Source: Bradysia coprophila | Lineage: Eukaryota > Arthropoda > Insecta > Diptera > Sciaridae | Direction: 5' to 3' | DNA length: 64,000 nt | Assembly: GCF_014529535.1 (NCBI RefSeq) | Contig: NW_023503409.1 | Coordinates: 7,688,390 to 7,752,389 of the forward strand | Shown: positions 1 through 12,800 of the stretch, one piece after another | How the letters are laid out: the number at the start of each line of letters is the position of its first letter | How positions within the stretch are numbered: the first letter of the stretch is position 1 | Translations under genes and position numbers: made by a program | Notes under the pieces: model-generated | What the model saw: only the letters and a program-made list of their open reading frames with translations | Database searches by the model: none | Told to the model about the DNA's origin: nothing

Positions 1-899
1 AATATGCGAGATCAATACCCTCACTAGCAAACAAACTACTTTTATTAAGGTGGTGAAAGAATCAAGTAGCCTTTGGAATTTACCTGTAGATTACAGCGTA
101 GTCAGTCAAAATGTAGAATAGTGTTTGTAGAATACAAAGAAATAAGGTGTGAATTTGACGCATAGAGCTGAGAGTTTGGTTGTGGTTGCTAGAGTATTGG
201 CAAGATATACGAAATGTACTCAGTATATTTCAGCTTCGTGAATTCACTTAATCCTTAATGTTAATGTTAACACAAAAACAAGCTATTTACTTCACTATTT
301 TTCCAGAACATAAGAAAATTCGGATTTTAGTGAAATATTTTTATATAGCCAACGCACTCCAAGAACAGGCGAAGGAACAGATTTTATTAATTGTCATTTG
401 GCCTCTTATTTTGTATGGAACCTTCGTAATACAGTGACCTATACCAACATAAAGAACTGAATTTTATGAGAATTTCGGACTACTGATAAGATAAGTAGGC
501 AGATTATTTAACTTCTGTTCTTTCGCCTGTTCTTGCCTGATCAAGTGTAATATTATCGAGAGTATTAGAATATACTGCGTATAGGTTTGTTTCAAGGTCA
601 TTTCGAAATGTCAAATTTCATCCACAGAGGGCAACTTTCAGGTTGATGAAAATTGTAACGAAAAATTTACAAAGAAATCTGTTGATGTTTAGGTTATGTT
701 CATCTTTGTGGATGAAATCGCCGTCGGTCGTGTTGTCAAAGTTCGGGCTTACACGAATTTATACGAATTTTTATTGACCGAACGAACAAGATTTCATGCA
801 CAGAGATCAATTTTCATATAAATATTGATGAGGTTATGTCTCTATGTCTCTATGGATGAAATTTGACAATTCGTATGGCCTTGGAACAGACCTACAAAT
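1..899. other. 5' flank, no gene recognised
   Basis: No convincing exon was found. Bases 600-900 hold two diverged inverted stretches around the phrase ATTTCATCCACAGAG, and the same phrase recurs near 60180 and 63470, so this is probably an old dispersed repeat. It may lie inside a 5' intron of the RGK gene whose first visible exon is at 3802. Confidence 0.4.
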
Positions 900-1246
900 C
901 AAGGTTCTGAAAGAACAAGTTAAGACACTTTCGAGTTGATCACGAAGGCGGAGTGATCAAAATTTTCCTGTAGCGCCAACTAGGTTTGGAAAATTTTATA
1001 CAATCGCTAAACCGAACTGGTGTGCATACGTTATTTTGTACCAGCTGGTCCCATTTGGAATTGTATGTGACCAGCTGGTGCAAAATAACGTATGCACACC
1101 AGTTCGGTTTAGCGATTGTATGACGATTTCAACTTAACAAAAAAAAAATACAGTTGACTTCTCAAACAATATACATGTCTGAATTGTCAAGATTTGTGTT
1201 TCACCTGCCTTCGTAAAGTGTCTTAACCTGTTCTTTCAGAACCTTG
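900..1246. mobile_element. hAT-like MITE, CAAGGTTC family, copy 1
   Basis: A 347-bp element with terminal inverted repeats starting CAAGGTTCTGAAAGAACA, flanked by an exact 8-bp duplication CTACAAAT (892-899 and 1247-1254). The 8-bp duplication is typical of hAT transposons. It has no coding capacity. Its interior (about 1000-1120) is a near-perfect palindrome built around CGAACTGGTGTGCATACG. A second member with its own duplication lies at 55259-55401. Confidence 0.9.
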
Positions 1247-1361
1247 CTACAAATAGCATAACTTTGACAACTGTCACCTGAAAAACAATTAAATTTCAAC
1301 TCAACGGATTTTGGTAAAACAAACTACCAAAATTCAAGACTTGGTTTTTTACGTATTGATC

Positions 1362-1591
1362 CAGAGAAATGATAAGCGCGGCCACTCATGGCTGTGATAG
1401 AACACGCCTGAGGCATATTTTTTTCAACAATCTTGTCTCTCATTTCGTCTCTCAATTTCACATATATTTTTGACGTATCTATTGGTTGGATTTTTATAAG
1501 GAGTTTTTCTCCCATCGGTTACATGTAATATATCTGTCATCGTCAGGCGTGTTCTATCCCAGCCATGAGTGGCCGCGCTTATCATTTCTCT
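1362..1591. mobile_element. Inverted-repeat element with about 50-bp arms
   Basis: Bases 1362-1412 are repeated in inverted orientation at 1543-1591, sharing GCGGCCACTCATGGCTG. The 130-bp spacer is AT-rich and carries no gene. It is probably a MITE, but no target duplication could be identified. Confidence 0.7.
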
Positions 1592-1821
1592 GTATTGATC
1601 ACATCATAATTTCAAACTCTTATCGCTCTTATACGATTCAAATAAACTCGATATGATGGAAATACGCGCGTATAATATCAAGTATGAAAGATGAATAGAA
1701 TACCTCTAATACAATGCTGAAAGGTGATGATTTTTGGTAAAATGACAGAATCTAGTACCATGTTAATCTGCATCTACTCAATGTTGTTATGATTTCTGAC
1801 AAATGTCGAATGATTATTTAT

Positions 1822-1925
1822 ATAGAGTGTTATGATCAGAGCGAGAAAACCGAAGACCATTTATTTATAACTTGCCTTGGGGTACTTGTCAAAATATTTC
1901 TTTCTCTTTCATCATAACACTCTAT
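1822..1925. mobile_element. Short MITE with ATAGAGTGTTATGAT ends
   Basis: About 104 bp bounded by 15-bp inverted repeats ATAGAGTGTTATGAT. A related sequence lies at 59548-59680; it shares the internal CAAGTTATAA and GGTCTTC text in the opposite orientation. Confidence 0.75.
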
Positions 1926-2043
1926 TTACGGAATCAGTCGGCAGAGATTACATATTTTGATGTTGATAACATTGGTATTGGACATAGTGTGAAAGTGGTC
2001 TAAAACATTTCTTTAACAAGCTAACCGTGCTATATCATCGATT

Positions 2044-2787
2044 ATGGGACCCGAAACGTATGGAATATCAACCTATGGCAAAACTTATTTAATCGACGAA
2101 GGAATCAAGGAGTATTCGACGATTCGTTACATCTTCATAATAGCGAATGTTCTCATGCTGTTGGGCGCAACTGTAATTGTCTCAACGAAATATGTAACTC
2201 TGAGAGCAACTGTGTCCAAACATCCGAAACGAAATCGACCATCAATATCATTACTAACATCATTTTTTGTGGCATTTATGGTCAACAATTTGATTCGTGG
2301 TTCACATATGATTGATCACATATGCCGCCCAGTCTACTATCATGAACCCAAATGGGCATACGCAAAGATTTGGCTGGGTGAAATGGAAGTTCCAACTTAT
2401 GCGAATGTTTTCGTACAAGGGCTCGGTCTCATCGCAATTCTGAAAGTAATGCAGGCGGTGGTTGGAACAGACAGAAAGAAACTTGTTACCAGTTTGATTT
2501 ATATGGGATTGTTCATTCCAGCATCGGCTTTCAATATAATTCATTATACGATTGAACCTCCGAGAAATTATGGTCCTTTTCCTAATTTCAATATTTCTGG
2601 ATCAGCTATTAGTACCATACCATTGGCGCTCTTGATCATCTATGTTTCGAGAAATTTTAAAAGTGCAGATAACGAATCAACTGAACGGTTGATAAAGTCA
2701 AGTGAGACCCGTGGTGAGAGCGAACGAAAAGCAGGGCGTGGATTCTCTCAAGCTCGAAGACGATCCAACACTCCGGTGAAAAAATAA
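2044..2787 (+). CDS. Multi-pass membrane protein of unknown function
   Basis: A single-exon frame of 247 residues; the family is not recognised. Five hydrophobic segments are visible at roughly residues 28-48, 67-85, 119-138, 148-168 and 183-201, followed by a basic, Ser/Arg-rich tail of about 40 residues that is probably cytosolic. A hydrophilic loop between the second and third segments is rich in His, Tyr and Trp (around HMIDHICRPVYYHEPKWAY). An AATAAA signal at 2850-2855, 63 bases past the stop, supports an expressed gene with a short 3' UTR. The first ATG in the frame was taken as the start. It lies upstream of the first visible RGK exon on the same strand, so it may be nested in an intron of that gene. 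Codon use looks like real coding sequence and no frame breaks are present. An additional upstream exon is possible. Confidence 0.75.
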   Translation: MGPETYGISTYGKTYLIDEGIKEYSTIRYIFIIANVLMLLGATVIVSTKYVTLRATVSKHPKRNRPSISLLTSFFVAFMVNNLIRGSHMIDHICRPVYYHEPKWAYAKIWLGEMEVPTYANVFVQGLGLIAILKVMQAVVGTDRKKLVTSLIYMGLFIPASAFNIIHYTIEPPRNYGPFPNFNISGSAISTIPLALLIIYVSRNFKSADNESTERLIKSSETRGESERKAGRGFSQARRRSNTPVKK

Positions 2788-2849
2788 GTTTAGTTTTCAT
2801 CATCTGTATCTCGGAATCATTTTGTTTAAATGAAAAGAGATTTTTATTC

Positions 2850-2855
2850 AATAAA
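2850..2855 (+). terminator. Polyadenylation signal AATAAA of the membrane-protein gene
   Basis: Canonical AATAAA 63 bases after the stop codon at 2787. Confidence 0.6.
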
Positions 2856-3017
2856 AAGTCGAAAACAATTACGTCTGGGTTTCTTCTTCAGCTGCATATT
2901 TCTTGGCGCATTCGAAATTTGTTACCATCATTCGCTAAGGTCTTCAAAATTCGCGAATACATTGATAGGCAACCCACTTACTCTTCAGCACTACATTCTA
3001 AGTTTAACTGTCGGAAC

Positions 3018-3290
3018 AGGTCCGCTCCACCGAACCGAACCTGAATTGGAAATTTTTACCTGACCTGAATTTAACTGACATCTGAAAATCAGGTCAGGTA
3101 TAGAGGTATAACTATGATTTCTTCAGAAATCTGACAGGATTTATCTGAATTTTACTGGTTTTCAGTTAAATTCAGGTCAGGTAAAAATTTCCAAAAGATT
3201 TCAGGTAAATTCAGGTCTGCCCAGATTCAAATATTTTCAGGTTGACCTGAAAATCAGGTTCAGATTCTCTGTTCTGAGTTCCTGGCCCAA
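3018..3290. repeat. Inverted repeat rich in AGGTCAGGTAAA text
   Basis: Bases about 3045-3078 (AATTTTTACCTGACCTGAAT) reappear inverted at about 3165-3195, and CAGGT/ACCTG motifs recur throughout. It looks like a diverged foldback MITE. The ends and the target duplication were not resolved. Confidence 0.6.
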
Positions 3291-3801
3291 ATTTTAGATT
3301 TAGAAAAGAGATTTTTTATGTCTTTTTACTCGTGCAGGTATTAAAGCGACAGTTCTGGTGTTATTGATTAATTTCTTATCGACTGATAACTTCTGATTCA
3401 GATATAACCGAAACGAATCGATAAGCGGACAGTGTTTTGGTATAATAAAAAAAATCAATTCAGATCGAGGCACTAAATTCAATGCCGTCATTTAAATTGA
3501 TATTTGTATTAATCTTAACTTGATTTTTTCAATCGAACACCGAGAGTTAATCTTTGGTAATCAGTTTATTATTACCGGCTAATCATTTTCTCAGTCAAAG
3601 AGTGCGACAGTGCGTACCCACTCGTTGAACGCCACATTTACTCGCCTTGGAGTCATTGTCATAGAGCTTAAAGCCTAGCCCAGACATCAAACCATTTTAT
3701 TTAAAAATAGTTTCCGAAGAATTTTATTTGAGTTTGGCAATCATTGATTTACTCAAAAACTGCATTGATGATATGAATAAAGAAAATTTATTTTATTTCA
3801 G

Positions 3802-6800
3802 GCCAGAGAAAAACAAACACTTTTCTTGACGTACCTACATCTAATTACAACCATGTTAGCGATAATGAGGATGATATTGACAGACTTCGAACATTTAGCT
3901 CTTCTAAGGGTGGTAAGTAAGAATATTTGATTTCAATAAATTTGTACAGAGTTCTGAAAATTTAGCTGAAAAGAAAACGACTGCATTGTACACACGAGAC
4001 TGTAACCTAGTATTAGGCCGTTACATACGCGTGGATTTAACCCTTGCGTACATGAGGTATATTGACTATAGAAGAGAAGATGCAACTTCCGTGATATAAA
4101 ATGAATAAATACCGAGTACATGTCCTTTATCGTTGTGTGTTTGTGTTGGTTTCAAAGTGAGATAGCGTTTCGCTGCAGTGAAGTTTGTACAAGCGCTCGT
4201 GTACGTATACGTGCCTCTTTATACATCATTGAATCAAAAATAATCAAATCTCCTATTTCCATCGAGCCAAGGACTAATACAGTACGATCAAAATCAATAT
4301 TCACGGTTTCGATTGTGATGATTCCTTTTTCTACTGGATACTGTCATCTCGACATAACAATTACCCATCCAACCCAAATGCCTTTAATTGTATCAATAGA
4401 AATCTTCTAATTTAAAAACTTCTTCAAATTGAACAAGAAAACCCGTTCAGCAAACAAAATTTCTTATATATAGACCGTGTATATCGTTCGTTCGGTTGGC
4501 TTAAGACTTTTAAATGCCTTTTTTCGCAACACCATTTGATTACAAATTTCCCATTTAACGACTTCATCTATACAATACCAATCTCCCACACTCATTCAAA
4601 ATACACATTTTAGATGGATCGGTATATATGGCATCAACCGAACTAAATGAGTTTATTTGAATTGAGATGAATTTTTTTTTTTCGTTGTTTTCTTACTGTG
4701 CAAGTTTCATAGGTCCGTGGGTACTTTATCGAATTCGCTAACGTACATCAGTAATTTATTTTTGAAAATAGAAAATTTATAGAAAATGGCGAATTTATTG
4801 TCGAATAAACATTTACTTCCAATAATAAAGTATCAAATATCCAACAAAATAATTATTTACTTAATCTACATGTGGTTGATGGAACAAAATAATTTTTTTT
4901 TTAAGTTTCTAAAATTAAATTAATTTCGGTTAGGTTTTTCCAATAGACGAAAATTGTATAATTTTAAAGCGAATATGTTCAATAAATGTGTAGTTAAAGT
5001 TATAATAAAAGAAGATGTAGTGATGTAAACAATCATAAAAATTTACGAAATATTCGCAATTCGTGTGCGGTTAAATGCAAAAAAAACGACCAAAAATCAA
5101 TATATTTAATGTGAATGAGATGAGAGAATATATATACAATACAATATCTGAAAAGCATTTTATTTCATATAAAAAGATCTATTTTTAAATCAACTTGCAT
5201 GGAATCGGTTCGGTTTTTTTTTTCTTCTTCATTCTTTCTTCTATTTGAAACGCTTTAAATCAATACTGAAGTGTTTATTTTCATGTTTGTGATTGAATGT
5301 TGCTCAAAAACTTTGTTAGAGGAAAACATCAAAGAGTGTTTTCGTTTTTGTTGGGATGAAATATTGACAAAAGCATTCTGTGTTGGCTGGTAGTCACCAT
5401 ATGTGGTCGAAACTTACAATATTTGTATACGATTCGTCAAGTGGGTAGAAGCGGTAAAGTTAAAATCGTGTTATCTAATTCGTATACATGAAGCACAGCA
5501 TGCATAACTTTAAGCTCGATGAACTGAACACCTCAGCTTAAGTCGTTCTCTGTAAGCTAAGAGCCGCCTGATTTCGCGAAAACCAATAGGAGATTTTCAT
5601 CCTCACCCCCTCCGCGAGAGTAAATTAAATTTAATTTTCTCTTGAGTTTATTTATTAAGAATTTATGCCGACATTTATCTTGGTACAGTCTAAACAAACT
5701 TAATAACTGATTAGCCGATGTAAACTCAGACAGTACTCGTTATTAAAAAGCCTGCGAGCTAAAAAGCTAAAAAAAGCAAAACTAAAATTACTGAATGTAC
5801 CTTTGTTAATCAGTGTTAGCCGGGATGTTGGACGATACAATCTACTTTATAAATTCGAATTTGTAGCTTCGATATCAATACATTTTTCATTTCCTTGCGC
5901 TAAGAAAAAACGAAACGATTAAAAGTAGTTGTCATTGGAAGCTAAAGTTAAACTTCTGTTACCGTGTCTAACACAACTGGTGTGAAGTGAATGTTTACAT
6001 CTGAGGTGAACGAAGAAAATGTTTACAACTGGGGGTGTAAGAACAAAATATTTAAGTTTGAATTTAGTTTGAAAGCTGTATATTGGTCGTTTGGAAATAT
6101 CAACTGCCTTGAAAAAGCAAGTAACAAATTTATTGTGAATTCGATGTTAAGCCTATGGCAACGGACATGTTACATTTTATTATGTTTTTGAGACTTCCGT
6201 TTCCATTCTATTTCAGTCTTTGTACCCAAAACTACTGTGTGAACGGTAAGCGTATCACCACAAAATCATTTTAAATCGTTTCGTTCGTTCAAAGCTCTAC
6301 CAACAATGTTTCAGTACCGGACTGGCTCGAAAAAGCCCATCGGGGGCTCCATGCAACTCAATTTAAAAAGGCCCACAAATTAAAAATTCTCATAAAAAAA
6401 TCCAAAAGGCCCATCGGGAATCCCCCGAATGGCCATTCCGGGCCTGCAATGTTTGGTGTAAAGTCTTTCGCTTCAATAATTTTGGAGAACATCATTGCAA
6501 TCGTAACAAACTTTGTGTAAAATACTTCCAAAAATCTAATTTATATTTCCCTTCAATTCATTAAACGATTAAGCCCTTCAACGGATTTATAGTAAAAATT
6601 TACAAATTTTTTATCAATGCATCAATAAAGCCTTGACAATTTCATTAGTCAGTAATCGCACAAATCCTCCTGTAAATTATAAACACATCGGGATTTGTTT
6701 GCTAAAAAAAAAGATCGATTACGAAGATTAGGTACTTTTTAATCCTGATTATTTATACCTCTCGCTCTCCATCCAATGCACAGCAACGTTTTTGATGTTC

Positions 6801-9800
6801 GGCTATATTTATCATACTGTCATATTGCTTCCAATAGAATTGTGTTACATGAAAATTGAATGTAAAATCTCACGGGACGACAACCGGGAAATGTGGTGTC
6901 CATATTTAAAAAGTTTTAACAGATGTATTTCGGTGTCTATTCTATACAATAATCCGACAACACGTTCGAATTTTGTTGTAGTGTGTAGACACATGCGGAA
7001 TACTTATTTGTTGGAACCTTTCTTTTTTTAGCCCCGTACGAAGTACTGGGGGCTTATAAGATTAATATGCCGTTTGTAACACGTCGAATTGGAAGCAGAC
7101 AGTAAGGGCAAAGCATTTGGCTATGTTCATAGATGACGAATCAGCAATAAAAAAAATGTCCGTCCGTCCGTCCGTGACCCCTCTAGCTTGAGTAAATCAC
7201 AACCTTTTTTCAAAATTCTTTTTTTTCCCGACTGGTATCGACAAAAGTAAGGTCAAGTTCGAAAATGGGCATGGTAGGGTCGGCCCCTCCAGAGCTAGGG
7301 CCCTATAGGTGTTTTTCAGTCTTTCGACGATATCTACCGAAATACGCACGCAATAGCTGCTTGTGATATATTAAATGAAAGGTATTGACGAGTAGAACAA
7401 AGTTGCTGAACATTGTTTTTGGGTAAGATGCAACGTGGGCTTGTTGGGAGGGCTCAAAGGTTGTTACTCGGCCCTAAGTGTTTTTTGCACATAAATCGAG
7501 TAAATATCATCCGATTTTGCTAGTTTTTGTTTCATTTGAGAGATAATTGAATGCCGAATAGAATGATGGCAAAAAAAGTTTTAAATTTGGGTCCTTGGAC
7601 TAAGGCCGCTACTCGGCCCTTAGTGTTTTTTGCACATAAATCGAGTAAATCTCATCCGATTTTGCTACTTTTTGTTTCATTTGAGAGATAATTGAATGCC
7701 GAATAGAATGATGGCAAAAAAAGTTTCAAATTTGGGCCCTTGGACTAAGGCCGCTACTCGGCCCTAAGTGTTTTTTGCACATAAATCGAGTAAATCTCAT
7801 CCGATTTTGCTAGTTTTTGTTTCATTTGAGAGGTAATTGAATACCCAATGGAAAGTTGGCAAAAAATTTTGGGTTTTTAAAATATAGTACATTTTCTACC
7901 TTGGTGTATATTTCGAGAATAACTTCGTATGTACAATTGTATATAACGAGCGCCAGCGAGTGTATATACAATTGTACATAAGAAGTGATTCGAGAAATAT
8001 ACACCAAGGTAGAACAATGTTTTATCTCCTGCAAGCTGATATTTCATACATTAGCGAAATAACCACAAAAATTTGGATTTAAAATTAATTAATTAAGCAT
8101 GTTGTTTTAAAACGCATTCACAACAAAAAAAACATTATACAGAGAATCCTTTATTTACTTACTCACACACATATACTATCCACCTCAACATTTCGTTCAA
8201 ATCACATCATTCCGACTACTCTGATTATTTGATCGATGTAGAAGTGACTAACGAACCACTACCGACACCAATTGCATCGAGTTATGTGATTTGTTGGCGT
8301 AGTGGTCAGCATGTTTGGATGATATGCTGCTGGTCCCGTGTTCGCTTCCGCCGTTCGGCGATTTTTTTTTTTTCAAATATGTAGATGGAAAGTAAATTTA
8401 CCCTAGGTGGGTTATGTGTGAATTATCCAATCGTATAGGCTGTGGTTATGTATGTGTTTGTGTTTATATGCAGAAACGCGTAATGTATGAAATATCAGCT
8501 TGCAGGAGATAAATGTCGTAAATTGTTGGTTTTATTTGAAAGGTACTTCGTACGGGCTTTCGTAATTGCGCTATGTGCAATTTTAAAAATGAACAGTTTC
8601 AGTAAATTTGACAATGCCCAACTTGACTTGCATTTTGATAACAGACGCATTAGAGGGTTGTAGACGTATTAGGGTTCCGGGCTTATTAGGGCTACGGACG
8701 TATTATGGTTGCGGACGAAATAGGATTACGGGTTGTGCGGGGCTAAGTCGCAGCAAACGCTCCGACTGTTCTGATGCCTTGTTATATAAAATGACATTCC
8801 ATTCGGATATATAGGGTGAGAAGAACGTACGCCAATAAGGGTTCGATCAAAGATTTCAATCGAACGTTGCAGTGCAGAGTATTTTAAAATTTAATGTTTT
8901 GCTGCCGTTTATTCACATAAAAAAATGCCTCAGTGCATGCCTTTTGTAAAAATAATTAGAAGAGTGGCTCGACGATAGTACATTTACAGGATGTCAGGCG
9001 CCGGTCAAAAGATAGTAGGGAGCGGTCAAAAAAACCATATATTAATGAAGTATCATTATTACAATCAACACTGTTATAATGTGTCCCCAGGGATGCAAAA
9101 AATATGAACTCCTAACTGAAGCAAATTGCAAACAATCCAGTAAATCATTGTACGAGTTAAAGCGAATAGGGTCAGAGCCTTAGTTGTTAATTTAAAATAA
9201 ATATTTCGAATATAAATAAATCTTTGTTGATATCCGAAACACACACCTTCAACCCTTACCGAATCTTTTCCTACTGTTGCTAAAAATAAAACCGAGAAAA
9301 ACACAGAGAACCTTTAACTAAATCAATATTTTGCTCTTGTGTGTTTTTTTTTATCAAAAGAAAAACAACACTAAAAGCATAAAATATTGATTTCTGTTAT
9401 CACAATAACATCTCTGTCGTATATAACACCATAAAAAATGTAGCACATAGGATGTTGTATGTAGAATAATATCGAAAGCCATGAAAATTTCACCTTTTCT
9501 ACGTTAGAAAATTACTAACTCAGCATTAATGTCAATTTTATGATTGTAAATTGAAATGAAATTGTTTTCAGATCATCAACACCTTATATATATTCCTGTG
9601 GGCAAATGGCTTGTAAAAGCATTTTTGTTTTCCGTATGTGGATACGTGAGGCAATAATCGATGTTTGAAAAATTTATAAGTTATGCAGCTGTGTTTTAGC
9701 AATCGCATTAGCTACTAGCTAGCAGTAGTGTGTGTATAGTGTTTATATGCATACAGTGTACAGAAAATATTAATTAACTTTATGGCGGGACATAGACCAA

Positions 9801-12800
9801 TTATTATTAGTCTTTTAGGCTGGTCTTCTGTAATCAACATAACCATATTATTGGAACAAAGAAGTTGTTTAGCGTTCTGTTAATAGTAAAATCTATATTG
9901 AAGTAAAAGATTATCTCCATCAAAAACTTGAAATTGGTATAAACAACAGAAGCAGAATTAATAATTTTAACAACTTTTTTACTGAAGGTATTGAGGGTGA
10001 AAAAGGCTTTAACCTCGGCTTTATCACTTTTAATTTTTCCTTGAAAAACAAAATTTGAGTTAATTCTGAGAGAAGATACGTCCGAAATCATTGTCATATA
10101 CAATAGACAGTTTGCGCAAGTGAGATATATATTATAAGTCAACTTATAACTTCGAAATTATAAGTTATAAGTCAGTCACTTATCAGTTATAAGTTAGGTG
10201 GTTATAAGTCATTAGTTATAAGTCGGCTACATATAAAGTGAAATTTAGAAGTTATAAGTCAGTGAGTTATAAGTTATAAGTGAATTTTCAAAATCTCTCA
10301 GAAACGTCCAAAAGTATCAAAAAAGTATGAATTCGACGTTTTTGAGAGATTTATAACTTATAACTCACTGACTTATAACTTAAAAATTTCACTTTATGTG
10401 TAGCCGACTTATAACTTACGACTTATAACCACCTAACTTATAACTGATAACTGACTGACTTATAACTTATCACTTCGAAGTTGTAAGTTGACTTATAAGT
10501 TATATGTCATTTGCGCAAACTGTCTAATACATATAATTAGCAACAGCTGGGTCTGCTTCAGTTGGAGAGGTATTACGGCTGCACTTCTATATTCTCTTCT
10601 CTATAGATTGTGGAAATTATTATCGTCACTACCGCAAAAATCAGCGATGGCACTGCACGGTTGGTTTGAAACGAGATTAAATAGGGACCGCCGACCACCA
10701 ATAATTTTTTTTCATATTTATAATGAGTGATGGACAAGAACATCACACAGGAAAAAATTAGCCCGAACCCCTGAGCCGTTTCTGAGAACCAGTGGATGCG
10801 CTGCCACGAGCAGTCAGACACAGCCTGATCACAAATTTTAATGGGGATCGGTAGAGGGAACAATTCTAATATCTTCTGTGTAAAAAATATTGCTTTCGGT
10901 CATTTGCTCTCGGAGCAATAACTGTTGAAAGTCAAAATTTCACCATTTTCGAAGAGTAATATATCCCTGACAAAGTGACCGACCCAGCCCGTTAAGATTG
11001 ATTCTAGACGCGGTTAGTAAGCTCTTTCGAATGACGAAAAAAAAATTGAAAAAGTACTTTTATGGTACATTTTTAGAGAAGTTACTTTTTCCGCTACCCT
11101 CGGTGAAATTTGGCCACTTCTGTACCTTTCTGGTAGCCTTGTTTCAAACTTATGTGCCCCATAATATTATAGCCTGAGGAATAAGCTTTTCAACGATACA
11201 AAACATGCCATACTTGATCCACAACAGGTACTGTTGATGATTCAGTTTTCAATCGAAGTCAGTCTACTCGAAAATCTGGAGCCCTTGAAAACGAAATTAT
11301 TAAATTTCAAGATTTTTTTGAAAAGTAGTGGACTTTAATGACTCTCTGAGTCGGTACCATACATATAATTGAGTAAAAGACATTCAATTGTAATATTATC
11401 TTGAAATTTAATAATTTCGTTTTCGAGGGCTTCAGTTTTGCGAGTAGAGTGACTTCGATTGAAAAACTGAATCATCAACAGTACTTGTTGGGGATCAAGT
11501 ATGGCATGTTTGGTATCGTTGAAAAGCTTATTCCTCAGGCTACAATATATAGCGAAAAATAAGTTTGAAATAAAGCTACCAGAAGGGTACAGAAATGACC
11601 GAATTTCACCGAGGGTAGCGGAAAAAATAACTTCTCTGAAAATGTAACATAGAAGAATATTTTCAAATTTTTTTTATCGTCATTCGAAAGAGCTTACTAA
11701 CCGCGTCTAGAATCAATCTTAACTGGCTGGGTCGGTCACTTTGTCAGGGATATATTACTCTTCGAAAATGGTGAAATTTTGACTTTCAACAGTTATTGCT
11801 CCGAGAGCAAATGACCGAAAGCAATATTTTTTACACAGAAGATATTAGAATTGTTCCCTCTACCGATCCCTATTAAAATTTGTGATCAGGCTGTGTCTGA
11901 CTGTTTGTGGTAGCGCATCCACTGGTTCTCAGAAACGGCTCAGGGGTTCGGGCTAATTTTTTCCTGTGTGATGTTCTTGTCCATCACTCATTATAAATAT
12001 GAAAAAAAATTATTGGTGGTCGGCGGTCCCTATTTAATCTCGTTTCAAACCAACCGTGACTGCCTTCGGGTCGGTCTTTTGAGATACAAAATTTAAAAAT
12101 CAAAATCATTTGTTAGGAAATTAAATTTTCTATCACATTGTCCATGAAAATATTGTTTGATGAAGTGACAGAAGTGACCGACATGCCGACAGCGTCAATC
12201 ATTGAAAGTCCTGTGAAAGTGTTCAAATCCACAATCTATTTTCTTCCATCAAAACGTACAAAATGTGTATGTAATTTGCACAAATAATTACATTTTCTAT
12301 GCACAGATTTGATGGTAGAAAATAGAGATGAGAATAGAGAAATGCAGCCGTAATTCCTCTCCTGGCTAACATTGTAATGTTTGTTGGATTTGTGTCTATC
12401 GAGATTTTGTAACCTTAGAGATAACAAAAACAATCTTTTACTTCACTTGTTTAACGATTGATTTACCTACTGTAAAAAATTAAATCAGAGTCCATTACTT
12501 ATATTTGTGGTTAATCGATGGATCTACGTTTCTGAATAGTAAAAAAAAATTGCAAAGAAAATGTTTCTAAAATCGAAATTTGAAGTTTTTAAGTGTTTGG
12601 TTTCGATAAGTTCAGAAACATATAGAGACCACAAACTTACCCATAAATTCCAATTCGTAAGCTGATTTATGTGCTTAATGTGATACTTATAGAGCCTAAC
12701 TCTCGACATTAACATCGAATCATAACAATAAGAATTACTTGCTTATTAAAGTGTACACAGAAACTTTCGAAGGACATGGTTTTTATCAAACACACTCTTC

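Larger units (their letters stand above)
7029..8780 (+). mobile_element. TAGCCCCG satellite-bearing element, copy 3
   Basis: Starts TTAGCCCCGTACGAAGTAC, then a conserved lead ending in (GTCC)n near 7160, the text AAGTTCGAAAATGGGCATG, and three internal units around 7490-7830 (period about 127 bp) each containing ACATAAATCGAGTAAATCTC. The right part has TACTTCGTACGGGCTTTCG followed by the hairpin-like AATTGCGCTATGTGCAATTT, and ends near CGCTCCGACTGTTCTGATG. Two further copies lie at 30001-32086 and 37393-42001. This copy is the most diverged and holds two nested elements. Confidence 0.8.
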